DNA from: Luidia sarsii
Taxonomy: Eukaryota; Echinodermata; Asteroidea; Paxillosida; Luidiidae
Direction: 5' to 3'
Assembly: GCA_949987565.1 (NCBI GenBank)
Contig: OX465102.1
Coordinates: 15,817,812 to 15,881,811, forward strand
DNA length: 64,000 nt
Every line of letters begins with the position of its first letter. The first letter of the stretch is position 1. This document shows, piece after piece, positions 1 to 9,423 of this stretch. The position numbers and the translations under genes are program-made. The notes beneath the pieces were generated by a model, which was not told where the DNA came from, ran no database searches, and was given only the letters and a program-made list of their open reading frames with translations.

Positions 1-26
1 TCCTGCGGGTCATGAACTTTACCATG
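1..26 (+). CDS. Sarcoglycan exon A (partial at window edge)
   Basis: Reads LRVMNFTM in phase 0 and ends ATG followed by the donor GTGAGT. It is the start of the extracellular stalk just after the transmembrane helix. Its upstream limit is outside the window. NFT is a potential glycosylation sequon. Confidence 0.85.
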
Positions 27-3000
27 GTGAGTCCTCCGACCAATCTGCCCCAGTTGGAAACATTCAAATAACCAAAAGGTTACAAACAAATTCCCACGTC
101 CCAGTTTTCTGTCACTTTGTGTGAATATTTTTGTGTGTGGCAGGAAATTTCAAAGACATACCGGTACACGTGGCTACAGTAGATTTATGATACGAGTTGA
201 AGAAATGTCTTTAATGACAATTGAAGAGAAGACGTTTGTGTGTCATATTAAGCTAGTTTTTACGTTAACCACTTAACGCCGGGACCTCCGAATCCGGAGC
301 TCCATTGGCTTGACTATGCGACGGGGCCGTCCGATTCCGGGCACCACTATTGTCCATATTCTAAACAAAGACTCTTTTCAGCTTAGAACAAAGCAATACT
401 AATCAGTACAAAGACCCTTTTTGACGCAAGTTGCCACATGAATTGCAAGATGAGCAGCAGTAATTGTGCAATTGTGAGACTTTTACTGTGGAGGTTCGAG
501 GGATACCGCGCTGCCGCTGAAAGCACGCGGGGGACATTGTCTTTGCATGCCACACAGCCCAACGGTTGTCGGTCTGGCATTGGAATTCCCCCCACATTTT
601 TTACCGTAATCTGTACGCTCGGTTGTGGCTGACTAACTCAAAGATTTGACTGCCTGGAGTGGAGGCTGGAGTCTACAGTCAGGGATTGACAGCACCGTAC
701 ACGCATACACACACATACACACAAGTCCGTTACGGTCCATTGACGATGCACAATGTGCCCTTTTTCGAACGGATAATCTCTTGACAAAAAGCCACAACGA
801 CGTCCGAATTGTGCCAGGTTTTACTCTCTTGTACCCATAGTATACACTTATCGATTTATTTCACAAAAATATACTGTTCCGATTGTTTTAGCGAGATTTG
901 AAAATGATAGATTGTTCAAAAACCCCTGTATGTCGGTCATCGGCGCCAAAAAAAACCCTGGCGCCAAGTTGTTAACATGCAATTATAGTTTTATTGTTTA
1001 CTGACTAAGATGATCACAACAAATTTCCCGTGTCTGTCGTTTAGGCCCTTGCAGGACTTTACACAAAGCCACCCTGCCCCAATTCTCGTAAATGAGAAAG
1101 GTCCTGCTTGTGCTGGATTTCAAATGTCCGGCCCTCAAAATTTTATTTGAAGTATAAAAGACAAAAAAAAAATTTACGGTGATATACAAAAATGTTGCAA
1201 ACTGCTTACTGACTAAAATTACCAAAATGTAAATCTTCAAATTTAGTGGGCCTGACGTTTCGATCCTAGCAGGACCTTTCTCAAAGGCAGAGTTTGTTTA
1301 CCAAACATTTCATAAGCTGTCTGCTGACTGCAATAAAATTTAGACAGGTCTCAACAATTGAAATAACATACCCTGGACATTTGTATTTTAGATTTGCATT
1401 CTGGTCATTTAAAGCCCCTACACAACATTCGTATGATCGAAAAACAGAAATGTTCACAGATTTATATGAAACTTATACAGTTTGAAAATTATTTTTGTAG
1501 ATACCTCTCACTGAAATATTTCTGCCTAAAGTGTTGTATTTTGGGAGAAATGAGTGAAGGAAATAGTTTACGTCTCACCGAGATCTAAACTATTTTTCAG
1601 AACAGCACGGCGTTGAATGTTGCATTTTTGCGAAACAAAGCGGTTTTCACAATTTTCTCGAGACTTGGTTGGCGGATTGAGCTGCAATGTACACAGGTGT
1701 GCTATTCCATGCATACCGTATGTTGGATCAGACAACGTATGGATGCTATTCTTTGACCTCGACCAATGTTGTGTAGGGGCTTTAAGGCAGTAAAGAGTTT
1801 GCAATATTCTTGCATAAATCTAGTAATACATGTACCGGTATACTGGGCCTGGCCATTATATCCTAGCAGGACCATTCTCAAAGGCAGAAATACCTTTTTC
1901 ATAGAAACTATGTACTTGTTTGGAAAGGTCCTGCCTTGATCAAGAGGTCAGGCCCTCCAAATTGTTGTTGGTTTTTGTCACAGGCAATTATGCAGTACAT
2001 GTAGTCCAAAGAGGGTCCCCCTTTTTGATGTACAATTTCAGGGGCCTCGGCTGTTAATTACAGTGTTAACACGCAAGTCTGAATTTGCTTTGAATTAGCT
2101 TTGAATTAGCTTTAGCCATTATCTAGAGCCCTTCAAAGACTCATGTGTAATTTGAAGCCATACAACATGTAGCTGATGACAGGGTTATAATGTTAATCCA
2201 TCCACTTACAGGTGAATACTGACTGTCGCTCTTTTCTTCTTTCCTTTTTAGTCTGGTATTGGGAAGCTGCACATGACAAATGAAGGCATCCAGGTATCTG
2301 GAGAGGCTGAGTTCCTGCGAGCTCTCTACGCCACAGAGATCCGGTCCAAACAGGTGAGGGCGCTGTTTACCCCTATGCCATATCAGCTTCCATACTGTAC
2401 AGGTATGCCAGCTAGTGCACAGGCACATGACTTCACGTCCTGTTAACACTGGTGCCTCTCAGTTCAGATGACATTATTGGGCGTTGTTGAGACTAAATTT
2501 ATCCCTTAGATTCCCTGGTGAAAGCCGAAAACATCTATTGACTCCCCAAGTTGTCCTCATCAGTTTAATATTCTAGATTATGCAATACACTACCTGCATA
2601 AATCTCTGTCATCTGATTTGTGGATCTTGATCACATGTCACTAAATTATTCTTTCCAATACTCACGGCAAAGTTCTACACAACATGTTCAATGGTACAGA
2701 AGTAATATTCAACGTTGAATAGAACTTCCACAATACCCCCCCCCCCCACCCCCCATTTCAACATTCCGGAAAAAAAATGTAGGGCTGGGAACCAGTCTAA
2801 TATTGCAATTTTGCGTAGTGATATTCTAGCGGTGGGTGGCGCTCGAGTTAGTATGTCACGAATCAGTAAAATGGTGGAGGCTAACATGCGAGGATCGTTT
2901 GTCTTGAAAGAAGATCTCACAGGGATTCATGCGGGTATTGTACATGTACAAAACAATTTTAACAAATTTTTAATGAATGTTTCACATTTTGGTGTTTCAC

Positions 3001-6000
3001 ATTCGCCTCGTGGAATGGAACATTTCATCGGTCACCTCATGAAATTCTTCTTACCATTCCACTCAAAAATCGTTCATTATTTGTATAATACATACATGTA
3101 CTGTATATCAGTTGGTAGGCCTCCAATGCCACCTTATTAAAAGTAAAGTTGTGGGTACATTCTTATTGATAATCTGCTTGACAGAGCCATGTTGGTCTGA
3201 TTCGGTGTGCTGCACTGCACGCACAGGGATTGTGGTCAGTTTGGAAAAAAAAGGGGGCAATATTGACAGCCAGAAACGGAAGCATTTTCCTAGTGTGGCT
3301 TTAAGCCGGGCACACTTTGTAATGATGTCACCGATTCTGCAGACTATAATTAGAATGCCTAGCTGTGTTGGTTTGTTATCCTCCACCCATCCGACCTCAG
3401 GTTTTTCATGCAAGAGTTTTCAAAGATATTAAGCACTTTCCCCTTGGCTTTCTTTGCTGCAGGATCGCAACCTTGTCTTGCAGTCGGCGAAAAACGTCAC
3501 CATAAATGCTCGGAACGGGCTGGAGAACACAACCAAGGGCAGATTAGTTGTCGGTAAGCTACAGTATATGGAGTCAATAGTATGTATCATTGCCTTGTAC
3601 TGTACATGTACATGTGTACATTGCATACATGTAAGCTGGGCCTAACCTAAATTGAAAACATAGAGCTTAGCGCCAATAATTTATTTCAATTCATCATTAT
3701 TTTGTTTCCACATGAGCAAAAAATACGTTATTAATATGGGCTGCATTAGGGTGTGGAGGCATCGTCCTTAAAGCCAAAGTTTGAGGCGGGTGTGCCCGGG
3801 TAAAGATTTATTACATCCCTGACATGGTAACCAGCACCTCTTTGGGGATACTGAGGGGATGCTGCTACCAGACAAAATCTGGCCCAAGACCGTAGCATTT
3901 GGAGAAAGTTTGTAGTCGCCTGCTCTGCAGGCCGAATGGTGATGATGACAGACATGTAGAATGACCTATGCATTTGTAATTCAGTGCTCTTGCCATTTTT
4001 GCCTCCCAGGTCCGGAGAGTTTGGTGTCTTACAACGATCGGTTTGTCATCTACGACGCCAAGAACAAAATGCTGTTTTATGCCGACGAGAATGAGGTCAT
4101 CATCGGCACGAAAAAAGTCACGTTTACAGGTGGGTGCAATGGATGCACAGCAGGACGATTTTGGGAAATGGCAAAGAAATCTTTGACTGGACCGGGGCTT
4201 AATCCTGAGACCTCTGGTTTTGCGTACCAGCGCTACAAATTCACATAATTTCTGATTTCTGATGAACTTTTACTAGCTTCCTAATGAGTAAGTGCTGTTG
4301 TTTTTTTATATCCAGAAATTAGGCACTTTGTGAATGGTGTTTTTCCTTCCCGTAAAGATTGTGCTCAATAAAGTTGAGGTGTTCAATCATCCTTTGTTCA
4401 GCAATCTCCCTTTCTAATATGTCTCAGGAATACCGGGTATGCTTTTACAGTAGCTGAAATGGTGACTCAGCAACAGGCTACATATTTCTAAGCCAGTAGG
4501 CATTCTGCCTTTGCCAAAAGACCCTGCTAGGATCAAAACTTGCTAAGCGAAACTTTTACTTGCGAGTTGATGGATGCAGAAACTTCATTTAGGCCTGTAC
4601 TGTATATATATACTTGTAGTACTGTACATACAGTAACTACTTCTGGGCAAGTTGGCATTCTGCCTCTGGGATTAAATTCTGCTTGGATTGGAACTTCTTA
4701 AAATTTAGTGAGCCTGACGTTTCGATCCTAGCAGGACCTTTCTCAAAGGCAGAGTGACAAGGACAACACAGATACATGTACACGAAGGAAGGGGGAAGAG
4801 AGTGAATAGGACACGGATGAGAAACAAAAGACAAAGAGTAAAGCTGGTAGGGTGAGATCAAAGGGAAGGGTCAGGAGTAGGGTAGAGATTAGTGAGAAGA
4901 GGGGGAAAGATCAAAGAGAGAAGTGTGAAGGAGTGAACACAAAAGAAGGATTATCAGAAAGCTGCATGGTGTTAGTCATTGATTGGAACTTATGAGCCTC
5001 TTTAATACTTGAAGTTTTTAGAGTGATATACAAAAATGTTGCAAACTGCTTACTGACTAAAAATTACCAAAATGCAAATCTTGAAATTTAGTGGGCCTGA
5101 CGTTTCAATCCTAGCAGGACCTTTCTCAAAGGTATTTGAAGTTTTTGCTTTACAAACCAAGGAAAGTAATACCACAATGCTCCAAACCGCTTTGACTAAA
5201 ATTCTCTGATCAAAATGCAAATCTCAGAAATTGAGACATGTGAGAGGGGCCTGACTTTTCAATCCTTTGCAGGACCTTTCCTCAAAGGCAGAATCTGCAA
5301 ACAAAGCACAACAGAGGTCTCAGGATCATGTCCTGGTCCAGTCAATTTTGGTTTTGCTATTTTGAGAAATTAATTTAATTTGATGCGATGTTATGGATGT
5401 ATATTGAGGTGTTGCTAGTCCATATTAAAGCAGTTTCCATTTGAAACATTTAGTTCAGCATCCTCTTGCTAAGTCTGGTACTCATCCTCTCTCTGCATTC
5501 CGTCAATAGGCAGCGAAGGGACAGTGTTTGAGGGACCAGTCCAGACGTCGCTTGTCACAGCCGAACCGGAGCAGGATTTGGGGTGAGAGGAGAAATAGGT
5601 CTTTCTGTTTGATGAAGTCTGCTGAATGGTTTTCAATACACTCACTGGTTAACAGGATTGCCAAGTTACGGCATTTCCTGTAGGACGCAGAAAAGCTACA
5701 AACACCGAACTATGTGAAATTCTGTGGTCTATTTTTAGGTTTGTGAAACCAGTCTTACCCCATTCACTGTTTTTGTGGATATAATAATAATAATAATAAT
5801 AATAACAGACATTTCTAGAGCGCCAGAATCCGTCTGCAAAGACGAAATCAAAGAAAAGACTATATATACTATTAATTAGGAAAACTATGATCGAACAAAT
5901 ATATTTTGAGAGAGGATTTGAAATCCGATATAGAGGACATACTACGGACTACCTGAGAAAGAACATTCCACAGGGTAGGACCAGCATGGGAGAAAGCCCG

Positions 6001-7953
6001 CTCACCCCATAAATTATGGACGTGTGGGACTTCAAGCAGATATAAGTATATGATGATCTGAGACATCTACTGGGTTTGTAATACTTTAGTAAACAGCTGT
6101 TATATTGCGGCGCAGCACAAGACAGGGAGAGAAAAACCAGCAACAATATCTTGTACTTAATTCGTTCAGCAACAGGCAGCCAATGTAATGAACGTAATAT
6201 AGGAGTAATATGAGATCTATCATATGGTTTATGATATTTTAGATTTTCTTGTATCATAATCTTTCCACTGGTATTTACATGTAGTTTGTTTAGAGGTGTT
6301 TTTTTTAAGCTACATGTATCATTGACAATTTTCTTTTGTAATGCATGTGATTTTGATTAAACAAACAAAGGGCCCTTGGCAGGAACACTGTTTATGTGCA
6401 GTGACCAGTCAGGTGAATGTGGGTTAAGTCTCATAATTATTAGGATATCGGGGTACTGAGTTTAATGAAATAATTTTTGTCAAACAGAAGAAAAAAAATT
6501 CTCATAGCAGATTACTCCACTCTTTGATTTGATACATGTATACTTTGTGGGCGGGTCTATTACTAGTAAATGTGGTACAAGAACTACTGTTTCATACACA
6601 TTGTTAAATTCAAAGTTGACTTTTGGGTTAAACTCGACCTTTATGACTTGTGACTCGGTCTGGGACTCGGACTTGAGAGATGTGACTCGGAATCAGACTC
6701 ATACACAATATATATTTTTTACTCAAATTCAATTTTGCGGGTAGCTGACCACGATGATACAAGTGTCAGCCTCACTTGAAATAAATGTTTCACAGTTATC
6801 ATCTTTGATCACACCAGTCATTTTCTTCTTCTGTTTTGTTTTTGTCGTAAAGGTTGGAGTCGCCGACTGGCAGTCTGAATGTGGAGGCCATGGAGGAAGT
6901 TCGCCTTAGCTCCCCCCGCGGCAAAGTGGGCCTCTCCTGCTTTAATGACATCAAAGTACAGTCCTCACAGGGCAAAGTGAGTCAGGGTACCATACACAGA
7001 CTCTCAGAGTTTTATCCATGTATGCCCCTTTTCCAGGACCCGGCGTAGGCTCCGACCCCAGCCTCCTTTTTGTTATCCAAAAGCCGTAAACCGAAAGGAC
7101 CTCGATTTTTATCTACACATGTACATGTAGTTTAAAATGTGTCAAAGCAATAGAGAGCAATGGAGTCCAAAACCACAAAGAGAAGAAGTTATCCGAAATG
7201 GTGGCATAAATCATTCATAGCTAGAGCAATAGCCAGACCCAGACCCTGAGTCAGAGCCAGAGTCAGAGTCAGAGTCTGAGCCAGAGTCTGAGTCAGAGTC
7301 AGAGTCAGAGTCAAAGTCAGAGCCAGAGCCAGAGCCAGAGTCAGGGCCAGGTTCAGAGCCAGATGCAGAGCCAGATTCAGAGTTAGAGTCAGAGCCAGAG
7401 TCAGAGTCAGAGCCAGAGTCAGAGTCAGAGTCAGAGCCAGAGTCAAAGCCAGAGCCAGGTTCAGAGTCAGAGTCAGAGTCAGAGTCAGGTCAAGGGCCAG
7501 GGTCAGGGCCAGGGCCAGAGTCAGAGCCAGAGTCAGAGTCAGAGTCAGAGTCAGAGTCAGAGTCAGAGCCAGAGCCAGAGCCAGAGTCAGAGCCAGAGCC
7601 AGAGCCAGAGTCAGAGTCAGGGCCAGAGCCAGAGGCAGAGCCAGACGCAGAGCCAGATTCAGAGTTAGAGCCAGGGTCAGAGCCAGAGCTACTAGAGCCT
7701 GCAATATAAACCTCCATCCTTTATCTGCAGAACTTTCAAATGTTCTTTTTTTTTCCCCCTTCCCTCTTCTTCTGAAAACAAAACATAGATCTCTTTAAAT
7801 GCGCCTCACATTGAGCTGAAGAACCTTCCCGAGAGTGCCTCAGGGTCCACCAGCAATGCCGATGTCCTGGAACTTTGTGCCTGCCAGAATGGCCGCCTCT
7901 TCCTAGCCCCTCCCACGTCCGGTTGCCAAGCGAGAGCAGAACTCTGTGACTGA
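1..7953 (+). CDS. SGCD/SGCG/SGCZ-like: Sarcoglycan, gamma/delta/zeta type (3' seven exons; 5' end outside window)
   Basis: A type II membrane glycoprotein of the dystrophin-associated complex, linking cytoskeleton to matrix at the plasma membrane (family knowledge). Seven exons join with matching phases: 3-26, 2252-2353, 3463-3553, 4010-4129, 5510-5582, 6853-6976, 7789-7953, giving 232 residues. Family hallmarks seen: the segment just after the membrane (LRVMNFTM then SGIGKL), [41 protein letters not shown], and a C-terminal cysteine cluster [15 protein letters not shown] with two further Cys before the stop. NFT and NVT are potential N-glycosylation sites. Vertebrate members have about 290 residues, so roughly 60 (cytoplasmic tail and membrane helix) lie upstream. 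The vertebrate gamma, delta and zeta paralogues cannot be told apart here; one invertebrate co-orthologue is likely. All introns begin GT and end AG. Confidence 0.93.
87..262 (+). repeat. Dispersed repeat, copy 1
   Basis: About 175 bp strongly resembling 15023-15190 (shared stretches such as CCAGTTTTCTGT, TGTGGCAGGAAA, TTCAAAGACATA and TCTTTAATGACAATTGA). The TTAA-flanked element at 269 begins immediately after it. Identity of the repeat is unknown. Confidence 0.6.
269..971. mobile_element. TTAA-flanked element, family A (703 bp)
   Basis: Flanked by TTAA on both sides (265-268 and 972-975), with imperfect terminal inverted repeats: left CCACTTAACGCCGGG, right complement CAACTTGGCGCCAGGG. No transposase is visible. 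TTAA target choice is typical of piggyBac-type transposases, so this looks like a non-autonomous piggyBac-like element; the superfamily assignment is an inference. Relatives are at 8482-9417 and near 60142. Confidence 0.65.
1001..1292 (-). mobile_element. Penelope-like element 3' tail fragments (inverted pair plus tail)
   Basis: 1180-1292 is a full tail block (GTGATATACAAAAATGTTGC through CCTAGCAGGACCTTTCTC). A degraded copy in the opposite orientation precedes it (GAGAAAGGTCCTGCTTG near 1095). Located in sarcoglycan intron A. Family assignment comes from 51482-52490. Confidence 0.6.
1413..1781 (+). mobile_element. TTAA-flanked element, family B (369 bp)
   Basis: Flanked by TTAA (1409-1412 and 1782-1785). 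Terminal inverted repeats are AGCCCCTACACAACATT and its complement AATGTTGTGTAGGGGCT. Non-coding. Other copies are at 35654-36028, 55697-56080, 63673-64000 and a fragment at 48985-49063. Located in a sarcoglycan intron. Confidence 0.8.
1846..1962 (-). mobile_element. Penelope-like element tail, degraded inverted pair
   Basis: TCCTAGCAGGACCATTCTC (1861-1879) is followed by GGAAAGGTCCTGCCTTGAT on the opposite arm near 1922. This is the same tail motif as elsewhere in the window, facing itself. Confidence 0.5.
2252..2353 (+). CDS. Sarcoglycan exon B
   Basis: 34 codons, phase 0 to 0. A long pyrimidine tract and TTTTTAG precede it and GTGAGG follows. It encodes [12 protein letters not shown] and [18 protein letters not shown], the most conserved block of the family. 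Confidence 0.93.
3463..3553 (+). CDS. Sarcoglycan exon C
   Basis: 30 codons plus one base (phase 0 to 1). Acceptor GCTGCAG, donor GTAAGC. It encodes [19 protein letters not shown] with the glycosylation sequon NVT. Confidence 0.93.
4010..4129 (+). CDS. Sarcoglycan exon D
   Basis: 120 bp, phase 1 to 1. Acceptor CTCCCAG, donor GTGGGT. It encodes [19 protein letters not shown] followed by [19 protein letters not shown], the beta-rich repeat typical of the ectodomain. Confidence 0.93.
4170..4245 (-). repeat. tRNA-derived SINE fragment
   Basis: Complement of a tRNA-like head. The stretch TTTGACTGGACCGGGGCTTA, then GAGACCTCTGGTTTTGCGTA, corresponds to the T arm and anticodon arm of the copies at 47266 and 56234. 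It lies just after sarcoglycan exon D and is truncated. Confidence 0.55.
4498..4552 (+). mobile_element. Penelope-like tail remnant
   Basis: Degraded tail motif: GCCTTTGCCAAAAGACCC followed by TGCTAGGATCAAAACTT. Confidence 0.4.
4697..4985 (-). mobile_element. Penelope-like element 3' end (about 290 bp)
   Basis: Closely parallels 51535-51805 in the same order: the tail GACGTTTCGATCCTAGCAGG, GAGTGACAAGGACAA, GATACATGTACACGAAGGAA, AAGAGTAAAGCTG, TTAGTGAGAAGAGGG and GGATTATCAGAAAGC. It is 5'-truncated before the nuclease region and sits in a sarcoglycan intron. Confidence 0.7.
5022..5290 (-). mobile_element. Two consecutive Penelope-like tail fragments
   Basis: 5022-5133 and 5165-5290 both run from a TTGCAAACTGCTTACTGAC-like end to a CCTAGCAGGACCTTTCTC-like end in the same orientation. 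The second is more degraded (ATCCTTTGCAGGACC). Confidence 0.6.
5510..5582 (+). CDS. Sarcoglycan exon E
   Basis: 73 bp, phase 1 to 2. Acceptor TCAATAG, donor GTGAGA. It encodes [24 protein letters not shown] is a conserved sarcoglycan motif. Confidence 0.9.
5781..6257 (-). mobile_element. CR1/L2-type LINE, 3' end of the reverse-transcriptase ORF
   Basis: Minus-strand frames give [39 protein letters not shown] and, in another frame, [17 protein letters not shown] and [14 protein letters not shown]. These are the C-terminal signature of CR1/L2-like non-LTR retrotransposons (family knowledge). The 3' end is an (ATT)n run (5781-5806), the usual tail of this group. Frameshifted and 5'-truncated, in a sarcoglycan intron. 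A near-twin is at 58925-59405. Confidence 0.8.
6853..6976 (+). CDS. Sarcoglycan exon F
   Basis: 124 bp, phase 2 to 0. Acceptor GTAAAG, donor GTGAGT. It encodes [18 protein letters not shown] then [24 protein letters not shown] is a near-invariant family motif. Confidence 0.93.
7222..7697. repeat. (CAGAGY) hexanucleotide array
   Basis: About 475 bp of CAGAGT/CAGAGC units in the last sarcoglycan intron, ending about 90 bp before the terminal exon. The complement is rich in GCTCTG, the core of the arrays at 32.3 and 36.7 kb. Long open frames across it (Leu-Ala-Thr or Ser-Gly-Asp runs) are simple consequences of the repeat. Confidence 0.9.
7789..7953 (+). CDS. Sarcoglycan terminal exon with Cys cluster
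   Basis: 54 codons plus TGA (7951-7953), phase 0 in, acceptor AACATAG. The spacing C-x-C-x13-C-x6-C near the C-terminus matches the sarcoglycan cysteine motif except for a two-residue shorter middle spacer. I did not find a clear AATAAA close downstream. Confidence 0.93.
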   Translation: MSLNAPHIELKNLPESASGSTSNADVLELCACQNGRLFLAPPTSGCQARAELCD

Positions 7954-8481
7954 CGACCATCCCTTCCCAAACTTGCCCCCTGTTTTTTCCCCTCTGTGAG
8001 CTGTTGATCGTCATTGTTTAGTTTTTTTTCCATCTGTGATACATTATGTGACTTGACAACATTCAATTTGGTGGGTTTTTTCTCTCTCTTCGGACTGAGG
8101 GCAATTTTTTCTGCCCCCTCTCGATGTATTTTGGGACAGATCGGAGCTCATTTTGAAACAATGCCCCAAAAAGCCTGATTGTGGAATTTCTGAGTGGATA
8201 GCGTTAGTAACTCCTGAGGGTTTTCGCCAAGAGAAAGAGTTGCCTACATCTCTGGCAGAGGTGTTACCTCCTGACAAAATAAGGGAATGAGAATGAGTGA
8301 AATCATACATGCCTGGTGATTATTTGTTTTAACTTTGTTCCTATGTCAAGGCTAGGCAGTTGGCATGCGAATTGAAACATGTCATACCTCATTGCTGCCT
8401 CTGCTTGCAAACTTGAAACCACCAGAAATTGTTCTAAAAGCCTGAAATATTTTGTACTGAGAACCGGAATTCGGTTCTTAA

Positions 8482-9417
8482 CCACTTCGCACCTGTCACA
8501 AAGCAATTATGAGGCATGACCAACACCTGTTTTGACACAAGTTGCCACACGAATTGCTGATTTAGCAGCAACAATTGCACTATTGTGGGACCTTTACTGT
8601 GGACGATCCAGAGATGACGGAAATCCGCCTACTGCCTTCACCGCAAACTATAATGCTCAGTCGTGGCCTACCACCTCAAAGATTTGTCTGCCTGGAGTGG
8701 AGGCTAGTCTGCAGTCCGCACTGGACTTAATTTGGGTAACTAACCGAGCAAATGGATAACTTGACCATTTTAAGCCCAATGCAGACAGCCAAGGAAGTTT
8801 ACCTCCCAGGTAACTTACCCGACTCGAATTGGTAGTTTAACCGACCAACTTCTGCCCGGTTTAATTGACCAGGTCAGTTTAACCGAGTCGAAAAGTGCAA
8901 TCCGGACACGACGTCTCAGTAAACGACTCGGTAAAAAACAACATCCGGCGCCCCGCACATCATGTTACTGTATGCACGACTGGGGCGGGTGCAGGTAATA
9001 ACGTGTTTGTGTACCTACAGTACATGTACATGTATATGTACATGAGTCGGTTAGTTTTACCGATTGTCTTGGTTAGTTTACCCGAGTCGATAGTCCAAGT
9101 GCGGACGCCGGGAAGATTTACCCATTGGAATGTTACCCACAGGCTCGGTAAAAAATAAGTCCAGTGCGGACACGGCTTTTAGGCTGTCAGTACAGGGCTA
9201 TGTTCCATTCACTTATTTGGATAATAATTTGGGCGATTAATTCCTTGACCTAAATTAATCACACGGACGTCCGAATTGTGCCAGGCTTAACTCATATGGA
9301 TTTACATATTTCAGAGGTTTTTATATATTGTTCTAGTGAGTGTTGAATGGGACACATTACTAAACAAAAACCTGTATGGCAGTCATGGACACTGGAAAGT
9401 GGCCTGGCGTGAAGAGG
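8482..9417. mobile_element. TTAA-flanked element, family A (936 bp, carrying a nested insert)
   Basis: TTAA at 8478-8481 and 9418-9421. Ends are CCACTTCGCACCTG and, by complement, CCTCTTCACGCCAGG. The outer parts match 269-971 (GCCACACGAATTGC, GTGCCAGGCTTAACTC, CCTGTATGGCAGTCATGG), while the middle (8712-9174) is a separate nested element. Confidence 0.6.
8712..9174. mobile_element. Nested foldback element with GTCCGCACTGGACTTA ends
   Basis: Begins GTCCGCACTGGACTTA and ends TAAGTCCAGTGCGGAC, exact inverted repeats of 16 bp. Internal GGTAACTTACCCGACTCG- and GGTTAGTTTACCCGAGTCG-like blocks recur. Absent from the related element at 269-971, so it was inserted later. No ORF of note. Confidence 0.65.
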
Positions 9418-9423
9418 TTAATG

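Noticed and set aside
2715..3140. 141-codon plus frame in the sarcoglycan intron
   Set aside because: Low-complexity start (poly-C/Pro), no homology I can see, lies wholly within an intron between conserved exons.
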